Assembly (NCBI GenBank): GCA_035236585.1
Contig: CP141136.1
Coordinates: forward strand, 34,295,597-34,359,596
Direction: 5' to 3'
Source of the DNA: Warburgia ugandensis
Lineage: Eukaryota > Streptophyta > Magnoliopsida > Canellales > Canellaceae
Length of the DNA stretch: 64,000 nucleotides
Shown piece by piece: positions 11,501-26,400 of the stretch (position 1 is its first letter; the number at the start of each line of letters is the position of its first letter). The notes beneath the pieces are model-generated. The model saw only the letters and a program-made list of their open reading frames with translations. It did no database searches and was not told the origin of the DNA. The position numbers were made by a program, and so were the translations under genes.

Positions 11501-14485
11501 AAGGATAGAATTAAGTCTCATCAATGATAATTAAGTGATTTTTATGACTAAAATATTCAAAATATAGGGATATGTATATAATTCATCTTTTTATATAGTT
11601 GGAATGTCAAATTGTCCTTTCTTATGTCATATTAGATATTTCATGCATTTTTTACATTAGCATCCTAGACCTACACAATAATAGAATTAAGCCTAATTAG
11701 TGATAATTAAGTGATTTTAAATAATAAAATATTCAAAATATAGGGATATCTATACAATTTATCTTTTTATATAGTTGAAATGTGAAATTGCTCTTACTTA
11801 TGTAAAATTAGATATTTTGGGTATTTTTTACATTTGTACCCTAGACCTTTAAAGTTATAGAATTAAGCCTAATTAGTGACAATTAAGTAATTTCTAAAGC
11901 TAAAATATTCAAAATATTGGTATATATATACAATTTATCTTTAAATAAAGTTGAAATGTGAAATTGCTCTTTCTTGTGAAAATTTTTATACTTTGTGCAT
12001 TTTTTACATTTATACCCTCGACATTCAAAACACTAGAATTGAGCCTAATTACTAATAATTAAGTGATTTTTTAATAAAATATTCAAAATATAAGAATTTG
12101 TATGCAATTTATCTTTAAATAAAGTTAGAGTGTGAAATTGCACTTTCTTGTGCAAAATTAGATATTTTGTGTATTTTTTCATTTGTACTTTAAACCTTCA
12201 AAATAGTAAAATCAAGCCAAGTTGTGAACAATTAAGTGATTTATAAAATTAAAATATTGAAAATATGGGAATACGTATATAATTTATCCTTCAATATAGT
12301 TAGAATGAGAAATTTTACTTTCTTGTGTAAGATGTGATATTTTTGTAGACTTTTTACATTTGTACCCTAAACCTTCAAAATAGTAAAACTCAGCCTAATT
12401 ATTGATAATTAAGTGATTTCTAAGACTAATACATTAAAAATATTGGTATATGTATGAAATTTATCTTTTAAAGTAGTTTGAATGTAAAATTGCTCATTCT
12501 TCTGTAAAATTAGATATTTTGTTCATTTTTTTATATTTGTACCCAAAACCTTTAAAACAATTGAATTAAGCCTCATCAATGATAATTAAGCAATTTCTAT
12601 GGATAAAATATTCAAAATATACATATATGTATACAATTCATCTTTTTATATAGTTGGAATGTCAAAATTTCCTTTCTTGTGTTATATTAGATATTTTGTG
12701 CATTTTCTACATTAGCACCCTGGACCTGCAAAACAATAGAATTAAGCCTAATTAGAGATAATTTAGTAATTTTATTAGAATAAAATATTCAAAATGTAGG
12801 GATATTTATACAATTTATCTTTTTATATAATTGGAATGTGAAATTGCTCTTTCTCGTGAAAATTTTTATATTTTGTGTATTTTTTATATTTGTACCCTCA
12901 ACATTCAAAATACTAAAATTAAGCCTAATTAGTAATAATTATGCAATTTCTAAAGCTTAAATATTTAAAATATAAGGATTTGTATACAATTTATCTTTAA
13001 ATAATGTTGAAATGTGGAATTGCTTTTTCTTGTGAAAATTTTTATACTTTGTGCATTTTTTGCATTTATACCCTCGACATTCCAAACACAAGAATTAAGC
13101 CCAATTACTAATAATTAAGTGATTTCTAAGGATAAAATATTCAAAATATAGGGACTTGTATAAAATTTATCTTTAAATAAAGTTGGAATGTGAAATTGCA
13201 CCTTCTTGATCAAAATTACATATTTTGTGTATTTTTTCATTTGCACCTTGGATATTCAAAATAGTATAATCAAATCAAATTAAGAACAATTAAATGATTT
13301 TTAAAATTAAAATTTTCAAAATATGGGAATACGTATATAATTTATCCTTCAATATAGTTGGATTGTGAAATTTTACTCTCTTCTATAAAATTAGATATTT
13401 TTGTAGACTTTTTCCATTGGTACCCTAAACAGTAAAAAATAGCAAAACTCAGCCTAATTATTGGTAATTAAGTGATTTCTAAGAGTAACATATTAAAAAT
13501 ATTGGGATATGTATATAATTTATCTTTTAGAATAGTTTGAATGTAAAATGGTTCATTCTTCACTACAAATTATGAACAATTAAGTGATTTATAAAATAAA
13601 AATATTTAAAATATGGGAATACATATAATTTAACCTTCAATATAGTTGGAATGTGAAATTTTACTTTCTTGTGTAAAATTAGATACTTTTGTAGGCCTTT
13701 TACATTTGTACCTTAAACCTTCAAAATAGTAAAACACAGCCTAATTATTACTAATTAAGTGATTTCTAAGACTAATATATTAAAAATATTAGGATACGTA
13801 TACAATTTATATTTTAAAATAGTTTGAATGTAAAATTTGATATTTTGTTCATTTTTTCACATTTGTGCCCAAAACCTTTAAAATGGTAGAATTAAGTGTC
13901 ATTAATGATAATTAAGTCATTTCTATTACTAAAATATTCAAGATATAGGGATACATATTCAATGCATCTTTTTATATAGTTGAAATGTCAAATTGCCCTT
14001 TCTTGTGTTAAATTAGATATTCCGTGCATATTTTACATGAGCACCCTAGACCTACAAAATAATAGAATTAAGCATAATTAAGTGATAATTAAGTGATTTC
14101 ATAGAATAAAATATTCAAAATATAGGGATATCTATACAATTTATCTTTTTAAATAGTTGGAATGTGAAATTGCTCTTTCTTACGTAAAATTAGATATTTT
14201 GTGTATTTTTACATTTGTACCCTAACACATTTAAAGTAGTAGAATTAAGCCTAATTAGTGACAATTAAGTAATTTCTAAGACTAAAATATTCAAAATATT
14301 GGGATATATATACAATTTATCTTTAAATAAAGTTGAAATATGAAATTGCTTTCTCTTGTGAAAATTTTTATACTTTGCGCATTTTTTTCATTTGTACCCT
14401 CAACATTCAATACACTAGAATTAAGCCTAATTACTAATAATTAAGTGATTTCTAAGGATAAAATATTCAAAATATAGGGATTTGT
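8506..14485 (-). repeat. Satellite 1 array, block 4 (inverted, 6-monomer higher-order repeat)
   Basis: Inverted monomers of about 175 bp. A marker variant (AATATGGGAATACGTATATA and close forms) occurs near 8825, 10170, 11215, 12265 and 13325. Most intervals are about 1.05 kb, six monomers; the first is longer (about 1.35 kb). The segment 8735-10005 is repeated closely at 13238-14482, including the rare variants CTCTCTTCTATAAAATTAGA and TTTTTCCATTGGTACCCTAA. The same variants occur in opposite orientation around 660-1260, so block 4 is an inverted relative of part of block 1. Confidence 0.9.
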
Positions 14486-17400
14486 CTATTTCTGACTAAT
14501 TTGGCACAATTCTGCTATTTTGAAGGTGTATGGTACAAATGCAAAAATGCAGAAAATATGTAATTTTACACAAGAAAGCGCAATTTCACAGTCCAAATAA
14601 TTTAAAATATAAATTGCATTCTTATCCCTATATTTTGAATATTTTAGTCTCAAATATCACTTAATTATTACTAATTAGTCCTAATTCAACTATTTGTAAG
14701 GTCAAAGGTACAAATATAGAAAGTACATAAAATATATAATTTTAAACAAGAAAAAGCAATTTCATATTTTGACTACATTAAAAGATAAGTTGCATACGTA
14801 TCACTATATTTTGAATATTTTAGCTTTAGAAATAACCTAATTATAACTAGTTTTACTATATTTTACTGTTTTGAAGTTCTAGAGTGCAAATGTAAACAAT
14901 GTTCAAATATCTAATTAAGAGCAATTACGTAATCCAATCATATCAAAAGATAAATTGTATAAATGTCCTAAATTTTGAAAATATTATTCTGAGAAATTAC
15001 TTAATTATCTCTAATTTGGCTTAACTCTACAATGTTGAAGATTGAGGGTGCAAAAGTAAAAAATGCACAAAATATCTACTTTTACTTAAGAAGGAGCAAT
15101 TTCACATTTCAACTATTTTAAAAGATAAATTGTATGCATATCTCCATATTTTGAATATTTTAGTTTTAAAAATGACTTAATTATTACTAATTAGGCTCAA
15201 TTCTACTATTTTGAAAGTCTAGGTACAAATGTAAAAAACTACATAAAATATCTAATTTTACACAAGAAAGGGAAATTTCAAATTCCTACTATTTTACAAG
15301 ATAAATTGCATGCATATCCCTAAATTTGAATTACTTTAATCTTAAAAATTAATTAATTAATTATCACTAATTAGGCTTAATTCTTCTATTTTGAAGGCCA
15401 AATGTACAAATGTAAAAAAGGTACAAAATATCTAATTTTGAAAAAAAGGAGAGAAGAAGAGTCATTTCACATTCGAGCTATTTTAAAAGATAAATTGTAC
15501 ACATAGTCATATATTTTGAGAATTTTAGTCTTAGAAATCACTTAATTATCACTGATTAGGCCAAATTCTACTATTTTGAATGTACAGGGTACAAATGTAC
15601 AAAATGCATAAAATATCTAAATTTTACAAACATAGTGCAATTTCACGTTCCTACAATATTAAAAGATAAATTTTATACATATCAAAATAATTAAAGTATT
15701 GAAGTCATAGAAATTACCTAATTATCACTAATTTGGCTTAATTCTACTATTTTGAAGGTCCAATATGCAAATATAAAAAAAAGTGCACAAAATATTTAAT
15801 TTTACATAAGAAAAAATAATTTTGTATTCCAACTATATTGGAAGATAAATTTTATGCGTATCCCTACATATTTTAGTCTCATAAATCACTATTTATGACA
15901 AATTTGGCATAATTCTACTGTTTTGAAGGTGTACGGTACAAATGCAAAAAAGCACAAAATATGTAATTTTACACAAGAAGGCGCAATTTCACATTCCAAA
16001 TAATTTAAAATATAAATTGCATACTTATCCCTATATTTTGAATATTTTAGTCTCAGATATCACTTAATTCTTACTAATTAGCCCTAATTCAACTATTTTG
16101 AAGGTCGAAGGTACAAATGTAGAAAGTACATAAAATATCTAATTTTATACAAGAAAGAGCATTTTCATATTTTCAGTACATTAAAATATAGGTTGTATAC
16201 GTATCACTATATTTTGAATATTTTAGCTTCAAAAATAACTTAATTATCGCTAATTTTACGTAATTATACTATTTTGAAGTTCTAGGGTACAAATGAAAAA
16301 CATGTTCAAATATCTAATTTTTCACAGGAAAGAGCAATTTCACATTCCTACTATTTTACAAGATAAGTTGCATGCATATCCCAATATTTTGAATATTTTA
16401 GTTTTAAAAATTACATAATTGCCATTAATTTGGGTTAATTCAACTGTTTTTGAAGGCCAAGGGTACAAATATTTAAAGGACCCAAAATATATCATTTTGC
16501 AACAAAAAAGAGCAATTGCATATAACCAACCATATTAAAAGATAAATTGAATAAATAATCTATATTTTGAAATTTTTAGTCTTAAAAATACTTAATTATC
16601 ACTAATTAGGCTTAACTCTACAATTTTGAACTCTACGATACATATGTAAAAAATGCAGAAAATATCTAATTTTACGAAATGAGCAATTTTACATTCCAAC
16701 TATTTTAAAAGATAAATTGCACTACGTGTTCCTATATTTTGAATATTTTAGTTTTAGAAAACATGTCAATATCACTAATTAGGCTTAATTCTATTGTTTT
16801 GAAGGTCCACGTACAAATGTAAAAAACTAAACAAAATTTTTAATTTTTCACAAGAAGGAGCAATTTCAATTACCACGTATATTAGAAGATAAGTTGCATA
16901 CATATCATTATATATTAAATATTTTAGTCTTGGAAATCAATTAATTATCACTATTTGGGCTCAATTCTTCTATGTTGATGACAAAGGGTACATATGTAAA
17001 AAATGCAAAAATATCTAATTTTACACAAGAAAGAGTCATTTCGCATCAGAACTATTTTACAAGATAAATTATAGACATTTTCATATATTTTGAAAATTTT
17101 AGTCTTAGAAATCACTTAATTATCACTAATTAGGCTAAATTCTACTATTTTGAATGTCTACGGCACAAATCTTGAAAATGCATAAAATATCTAAATTTTA
17201 CAAACACAGTGCAATTTCACATTCCTACAATGTTAAAATATAAATTTTATACATATCAAAATATTTAAAGTATTTAAGTCATAGAAATTACCTAATTATC
17301 ACTAATTTGGCTTAATTCTACTGTTTTGACATTCCAAGATGCAAATATAAAAAAAAAAATGCACAAAATATCTAATTTTACACATGGAAAAACAGTTTTA

Positions 17401-20400
17401 CATTCCAACTATATTGAAAGAAAAATTGTATACATATCCACATATATTTTAGTCTCAGAAATAACTATTTATGACTAATTTGGCATAATTCTACTGTTTT
17501 GAAGGTGTATGGTACAAATGCAAAAAAGCAGAAAATATGTAATTTTCCACAAGAAGGCGCAATTTCACATTCCAAATAATTTAAAATATAAATTGCATAC
17601 TTATCCCTATATTTTGAATATTTTAGTCTCAGATATCACTTAATTCTTACTAATTAGCCCTAATTCAACTATTTTGAAGGTCGAAGGTACAAATGTAGAA
17701 AGTACATAAAATATCTAATTTCAAACAAGAAAGAGCAATTTCACATTTTCACTACATTAAAATATAAGTTCTATACGTATCACTATATTTTGAATATTTT
17801 AGCTTCAAAAATCACTTGATTATCACTAATTTTACTATTTTGAAGTTCTAGAATGCAAATGGAAAAGATGTTCAAATATCTAATTTTGAGAAAAAGGAGC
17901 AATTACATATTCCAATCATATCAAAAGATAAATTGTAAAAATGTCCTAAATTTTGAAAATATTATTCTGAGAAATCACTTAATTATCTCTAATTTGGCTT
18001 AACTCTGCAATGTTGAAGCTCGAGGGTGCAAAAGTAAAAAATGCACAAAATATCTAATTTTACACAAGAAGGAGCAATTTCACATTTCAACTATTTTAAA
18101 AGATAAATTGTATACATATCTCCATATTTTGAATATTTTAGTTTTAAAAATTACTTAATTATTACTAATTAGGCTCAATTCTACTATTTTGAAAGCCTAG
18201 GTACAAATGTAAAAAACTACATAAAATGTCTAATTTTACACAAGAAAGGGCAATTTCAAATTCCTACTACTTTACAAGATAAATTGTATGCATATCCCTA
18301 ATTTTTTATTATTTTAATCTTAAAAATTAATTAATTAATTATCACTAATTAGGCTTAATTCTTCTATTTTGAAGGCCAAATGTACAAATGTAAAAAAGGT
18401 ACAAAATATCTAATTTTGAAAAAAAAGAGTCATTTCGCATTGGAACTATTTTAAAACATAAATTGTATTCATATTCATATATTTTGGGAATTTTAATCTT
18501 AGAAATCATGTAATTATCACTAATTAGGTTGAATTTTACAATTTTGAATGTCTAGGGTACAAATGTAAAAAATGCACAAAATATCTCATTTTTATAAACA
18601 TAGTACAATTTTACATTCCAACTATATTAAAAGATAAATTATATACATATCCTTATGATTTAAATGTTTTAGTCTTAGAAATCACCTAATTATCACTAAT
18701 TTGGCTTAATTCTACTGTTTTGAAGGTCCAAGGTACAAATGTGAGAAACTACACAAAATATCTAATTTTACACAAGAAAGAGTCATTTCACATCCGAAAG
18801 ATTTTAATAGATAATTGTATCCATGTTCATATATTTTGAGAATTTTAGTGTTAGAAATCACTTAATTATCTCTAATTAGGCTGACTTCTACTATTTTAAA
18901 TGTGTAGGGTACAATTGTAGAAAATGACCACAATATCTAATTTTTACAAACATAGTGCAATTTCACATTCCAACTATATTAAAAGATAAATTATATACAT
19001 ATCCCTATAATTTAAATATTTTAGTCATAGAAATCACCTAATTATCACTAATTTGGCATAATTCTACTATTTTAAAGGTCCAAGGCACAAATATAAAAAA
19101 TACACAAAGTATCTAATTTTACATTCCAACTATATTGAAAGATAAATTGTATATATATCCCATTATATTTTAGTCTTAGAAATCACTATTTATGACTAAT
19201 TTGGCACAATTCTACTGTTTTGAAGGTGTAGGGTACAAATGCTAAAAAGCACAAAATATGTAATTTTACACAAGAAAGCCCAATTTCACATTCCAACAAA
19301 TTTAAAATATAAATTGCATACTTATCCCTATATTTTAAATATTTTAGTTTCAGATATCACTTAATTATTACTAATAGGCTTAATTCAACTATTTTGAAGG
19401 TCTAAGGTGCAAATGTAGAAAGTACATAAAATATCTAATTTTATAAAAGAAAGAGCAATTTCATATTTTGACTACATTAAAAGACACATTGTATGCGTAT
19501 CACTATATTTTGAATATTTTAGCCTTAGAAATCACTAAATTATCACTAATTTTACTTAATTCTACTACTTTGAAGTTCTAAGGTACAAATGTAAAAAATG
19601 TACAAATATTTAATTTTACACAAGAAAGAGCAATTTCACATTCCTACTATTTTACAAGATAAATTGTACACATATCTCAACCTTTTGAATATTTTAGTCC
19701 TAAAAATCACTTAATTACCACTATTTAGGGTTAATTCTACTATTTTGAAGGTCAAGGTACAAATGTAAAAATAGCACAAAATACATAAATTTGGAACAAA
19801 AAGAAGAGCAATTGTATATTCCAACCATTATTAAAAGATAAATTGAATAAATAACCTATATTTTGAATATTTTAGTTTTAAAATTACTTAATTATCACTA
19901 ATTAGGCATAACTCTATAATTTTGAAGCTCCAAGTTACATATGTAAAAAATGCACAAAATATCTAATTTTACCAAAGGAGCAATTTTACATTTCAACTAT
20001 TTTGAAAGATAAATTGCATACATATCCCTGTATTTTGAATATTTTAGTTTTAGAAAATACTTAATTTTCACTGATTAGGCTAAATTCTACTATTTTGAAA
20101 GTCTAGGAACAAATGGAAAAACTACATAAAATATCTAATTTTACACAAGAAAGAGAAATTTCACATTCCTACTATTTTACAAGATAAATTGTATGCATAT
20201 CCCTATATTTTGATTATTTTAATTTTAAAAATTAATTAATTATCACTAATTAGGCTTAATTCTTCTATTTTGAAGGCTGAAGGTACAAATGTAAAAAAAG
20301 CACAAAATATCTAATTTTGAACAAAGAAGAAGAGTCATTTCACATTCGAACTATTTTAAAAGATAAATTGTATACATATTCATATATTTTGGGAATTTTA

Positions 20401-23400
20401 ATCTTAAAAATCACTTAATTATCACTAATTAGGCCGAATTCTACTATTTTAATGTCCAGGGTACAAATGTAGATAATACACAAAATATCAAATTTTTATA
20501 AACATAGTACAATTTCACATTCCAACTATATTAAAATATAAATTACATAATATCCTTATAATTTAAATATTTAGTTCATAGAAATCACCTATTTATCACT
20601 AATTTGGCTTCATTCTACTGTTTTAAATGTCCAAGGTACAAACATACAAAAAATGCATAAAAATATTTAATTTTATACCAAAAAAAGCAATTTTACATTC
20701 TAACTATATTGAAAGATAAATTGTATACATATCCCTATGTATTTTAGTCTCAAAAATCACTATTTATGACTAATTTGGCATAATTCAACTATTTTGAAGG
20801 TGTAGGGTACAAAAGCAAAAAAAGCACAAAATATGTAATTTTACACAAGAAAGCGCAATTTCACATTCCAACAAATTTAAAATATAAATTGCATACTTAT
20901 CCCTATATTTTGAATATTTTAGCTTGAGAAATCACTATATTATCACTAATTTTACTTAATTCTACTATTTTGAAGTTCTAAGGTACAAATGTAAAAAATG
21001 TACAAATATTTAATTTTGCACAAGAAAGAGCAATTTCACATTCCTACTATTTTACAAGATAAATTGTGTGCATATTCCAACGTTTTGAATATTTTAGTCT
21101 TAAAAATTACTTAATTACCACTAATTAGGGTTATTTCTACTATTTTGAATATCAAGGTACAAATGTAAAACAAGCACAAAATATATAAATTTGCAGCAAA
21201 AAGAAGAGCAATTGCATATTCCAACCATATTAAAATATAAATTGAATAAATAGCCTATATTTTGAATATTTTAGTCTTAAAAATTACTTAATTATCATTA
21301 ATTAGGGTACATATGTAAAAAATGCAGAAAATATCTAATTTTACCCAAGGAGCAATTTTACATTTCAACTATTTTGAAAGATAAATTGCATAGATATCCC
21401 TATATTTTGAATATTTGAGTTTTAAAAAATACTTAATTTTCACTAATTAAGCTTAATTCTATTGTTTTGAAGGTCCTAGTACAAATGTAAAAAACTAAAC
21501 AAAATTTTTAATGTTACACAAGAAAGAGCAATTTAGTTACCACATATATTAAAAGCTAAGTTGCACACATATCCTTATATATTAAATATATTAGTCTTAG
21601 AAATTAATTAATTATCCCTAATTAGGCTTATTTCTACTATTTTGATAATCAAGGGTACAAATGTAAAAAATGCAAAAATATCTAATTTTACACAAGAAAG
21701 AGTCATTTCACATCAGAACTATATTAAAAGATAAATCATATATAAGTTCATATATTTTGAGAATTTTAGTCCTAGAAATCACTTAATTATCACTAATTAG
21801 GCTGAATTCTACTATTTTGAATGTCTAGGATACAAACTTAGAAAATGCACAAAATATCTAATTTTTATAAACATAGTGCAATTTCACATTCCAACAATGT
21901 TAAAAGATAAATTGTATACATATCCTTATAATTTAAATATTGTAGTTATAGAAATCACCTAATTATCATTAATTTAGCTTAATTCTACCATTTTAAAGGT
22001 CAAAGCTACAAATATAAAAAAATGCACAAAATAACTAATTTTACACAAGAAAAAACAATTTTACATTCCAACTATATTGAAAGATAAATTGTACACATAT
22101 CCCTATATATTTTAGTCTCAAAAATCACTATTTATGACTAATTTGGCATAATTCTACTATTTTGAAGGTGTAGGGTACAAATGCAAAAAAGCATCAAATA
22201 TGTAATTTTACACAAAAAAGAGCAATTTCACATTTCAAAAAATTTAAAATATAAATTGCATACTTATTCCTATATTTTGAATATTTTAGTCTCAAATATC
22301 ACTTAATTATCACTAATTAGGCTTAATTCACCTGTTTTGAAGGTCCAAGGTACAAATGTAGAAAATACATAAAATATCTAATTTTAGACAAGAAAGAGCA
22401 ATTTCATATTTTGACTATATTAAAAGATAAGTTGTATACGTATCACTATATTTTGAATACTTTAGTCTTAGAAATCACTTAATTATCACTCATTTTACTC
22501 AATTATACTATTTTGAAGTTCTAGGGTACAAATGTAAAACATGTACAAATATCTAATTTTACACAGGAAAGAGCAATTTCACGTTCCTACTATTTTACAA
22601 GATAAGTTGCATGCATATCCCTATATTTTGATTATTTTAATCTTAAAAATTAATTAATTATCACTAATTAGGCTTAATTCTTCTATTTTGAAGGCCAAAG
22701 GTACAAATGTAAAAAAGGCACAAAATATCTAATTTTGGAAAAAAAAGGAAGAGTCATTTCACATTTGAGCTATTTTAAAAGATAAATTGTATACATATTC
22801 ATATATTTTGAGAATTTTAGTCTTAAAAATCACTTAATTATCACTAATGAGGCTTCAATTCTACTATTTTGAATGTCCAAGGTAAAATGTAGAAAATGCA
22901 TAAAATATCTAAATTTTACAAACATAGAGCAATTTCACATTCCAATAATATTAAAAGATAAATTTTATACATATCCAAATAATAAAAATATTTTAGTAAT
23001 AGAAATTACCTAATTATCACTAATTCGACTTAATTCTACTATTTTGGAGGTCCAAGGTGCAAATATAAAAAAATGCACAAAATATCTAATTTTACATAAA
23101 AAAAAATAATTTTACATTCCAACTATATTGAAGGATAAATTGTATAAATATCCCTATATATTTTAGTCTCAGAAATCACTATTTATGACTAATTTGGCAT
23201 AATTCTACTGTTTTGAAGGTGTAGGGTACAAATGCAAAAAAGCAACAAATATGTACTTTTACACAAGAAAGCGCAATTTCACATTCCAACGAATTTAAAG
23301 TATAAATTGCATACTTATTATCCCTATATATTGAATATTTTAGTCTCAGATATCACTTAATTATTACTAATTAGGCTTAATTCAACTATTTTGAATGTCT

Positions 23401-26400
23401 GAGGCACAAATGTAGAAAGTACATAAAATATCTAATTTTAGGCAAGAATGAGCAATTTCATATTTTGACTACATTAAAAGATAAGTTGTACATGTATCAC
23501 TATATTTTGAATATTTTAGCTTTAAAAATCACTTAATTATCACTAGTTTTACGTAATTTTACTATTTTGAAATTCTAGGGTACAAATGTAAAAAATGTAC
23601 AAATATCTAATTTTGAGAAAAAAGAGCAATTACATATTCCAATCATCTGAAAAGGTAAATTGTATAAATGCCCTATATTTTGAAAATTTTATTCTGAGAA
23701 ATCACTTAATTATCTCTAATTTGGCTTAACTCTACAATGTTGAAGCTCAAGGGTGCAAATGTAAAAAATGCACAAAATATCTAATTTTACACAAGAAGAT
23801 GCAATTTCACATTTCAACTATTTTAAAAGATAAATTGTATACATATCCCTATATTTTGAATATTTTAGTTTTAAAAAAAACTTAATTATTACTAATTAGG
23901 CTTAATTCTACTATTTTGAAAGTCTAGGTATAAATGTAAAAAACTACATAAAATATCTAATTTTACACAAGAAAGAGCAATTTCAAATTCCTACTATTTT
24001 ATAATATAAATTGTATGCATATCCCTATATTTTGATTATTTTAATCTTAAAAATTAATTAATTGTCACTAATTAGGCTTAATTCTTTTATTTTGAAGGCT
24101 GAAGGTACAAATGTAAAAAAGGCAAAAATTATCTAATTTTGAAAGAAAGAGGAAGAGTCATTTCACATTTCAACTATTTTAAAAGATAAATTGTATACAT
24201 ATTCATATAGTTTTAGAATTTTAGTTTTAGAAATCACTTAATTATCACCAATTAGGCTAAATTCTACTATTTTGAATGTCCAGGGTACAAATGTAGAAAA
24301 TGCACAAAATATCTATTTTTTATAAACATAGTGCAATCTCACATTCCTACCATATTAAAAGATATTCATATAGTTTTAGAATTTTAGTTTTAGAAATCAC
24401 TTAATTATCACCAATTAGGCTAAATTCTACTATTTTGAATGTCCAGGGTACAAATGTAGAAAATGCACAAAATATCTATTTTTTATAAACATAGTGCAAT
24501 CTCACATTCCTACCATATTAAAAGATAAATTATATAATATCCCTATAGTTTAAAGATTTTAGTAATAAAAATCACCTAATTATCACTAATTTGGCTTCAT
24601 TCTACTATTTTGAATGTGCAAGGTAGATAATAAAAAAATGCAAAAAATATCTAATTTTACACAAGAAAAAGCAATTTTACATTCTAATTATATTGAAAGA
24701 TAAATTGTATATATATCCCTATATATTTTAGTCTTAGAAATCACTATTTATGACTAATTTGGCTTAATTTTACTATTTTGATGGTGTAGGGTGCAAATGC
24801 AAAAAAGCAGAAAATATATAATTTTACAGAAAAAAGAGCAATTTTATATTCCAACAAATTTAAAATATAAATTGAATACTTATTCCTATATTTTGAATAT
24901 TTTAGTTTTAAAAATCAGTTAATTATCACTAATTAGGCTTAAATTTACAATTTTAAAGCTCAATGGTGCAAATGTAAAAAATGCACAAAATATCTAATTT
25001 TACACAGAGCAATTTAACATTCTAACCATTTTAAAAGATAAATTGCATACATATCCCTATATTTTGATTATTTTATTTTTAGGAAATACTTAATTATTAC
25101 TAATTGGGCTTTATTCTAATGTTTTGAGGGTCGAGGAACAAATGTAAAAAACTACACAAAATATCTACTTTTATAAAAGAAAGGGCAATTTCAGTTTCCT
25201 CATATATTAAAAAATTAGTTGTATACATATCCTTATATATTCAATATTTTTGTCTTAAAAATTTATTAATTATCACTAATTAGGCTTTATTATACTATTT
25301 TGATGATCAATGGTACAAATGTAAAAAATGCATAAATATCTAATTTTACACAAAAAAGAGTCATTTCACATTCGAACTATTTTAAAATATAAATTATATA
25401 CATATCCATCTATTTTGAGAATTTTAGTCTTTGAAATCACTTAATGATCACTAATTAAGCTTAACTATACTATTTTGAAGGTCAAGGGTGCAAATGAAAA
25501 AATGCACAAAATATTTTGGTTTGCTAAAGAGAGAGTAATTTCACATACCAACAATATTAGATGATAAATTGTATACATATCTCTCAATTTTGAATATTTT
25601 AGCTTTAGAAATCACTTAATTATTACTAATTAGGCTTAATTCTACTATTTTGAAGGTCAACAGTACAAATGTAAGTAATGCACAAAATATCTAATTTTAG
25701 TTAACAAAGAGTAATTTCACATTTTAACTAAATTAAAATACAAATTGCATACATATCCCTAAATTTTGAATATTTTAGTCTTAGTAATTACATAATTATT
25801 ACTATTTAGGTTTAATTCTACTGTTTTGAAGGTCTAGGGTACAATTGTAAATAATGCACAAAATATCTAATTTTATACAAGAAAAAGTAATTTCACATTA
25901 CAACTATATAAAAAGATAAGTTGTATTCATATTCCTATATTTGGAATATCTTAGTCTTAGAAATCAATTAATTATCACTAATTAGGCTCAATTCTACTAT
26001 TTTGAATGTCAAGGGTACAAATATGAAAAATGCACAAAATATCTAATTTTACACAAGAAAGAGTAATTACTCATTCCAACCATATTAAAATATAAATAGT
26101 ATACATATCCTTATATTTTGAATATTTTAGTCATAAAAATTACTTAATTATCACTAGTAAGACTTAATTCTATTGTTTTGAAAGTCGAGGGTACAAATGC
26201 AAAAAATACAGAAAATATCTAATTTTGCACAAAAAAGAGCAATTTCACATTCCAACTATTTTAAAAGATAAAGTGCATACATATCGCTATATTTTAAAAT
26301 TTTTAGTCTTATTAATCACTTAATTATCACTAATTAGGCTTAATTCTACTATTTTAATGTTTTAGGGTACAAGTGTAAAAAATAACACAAAATATCAAAT

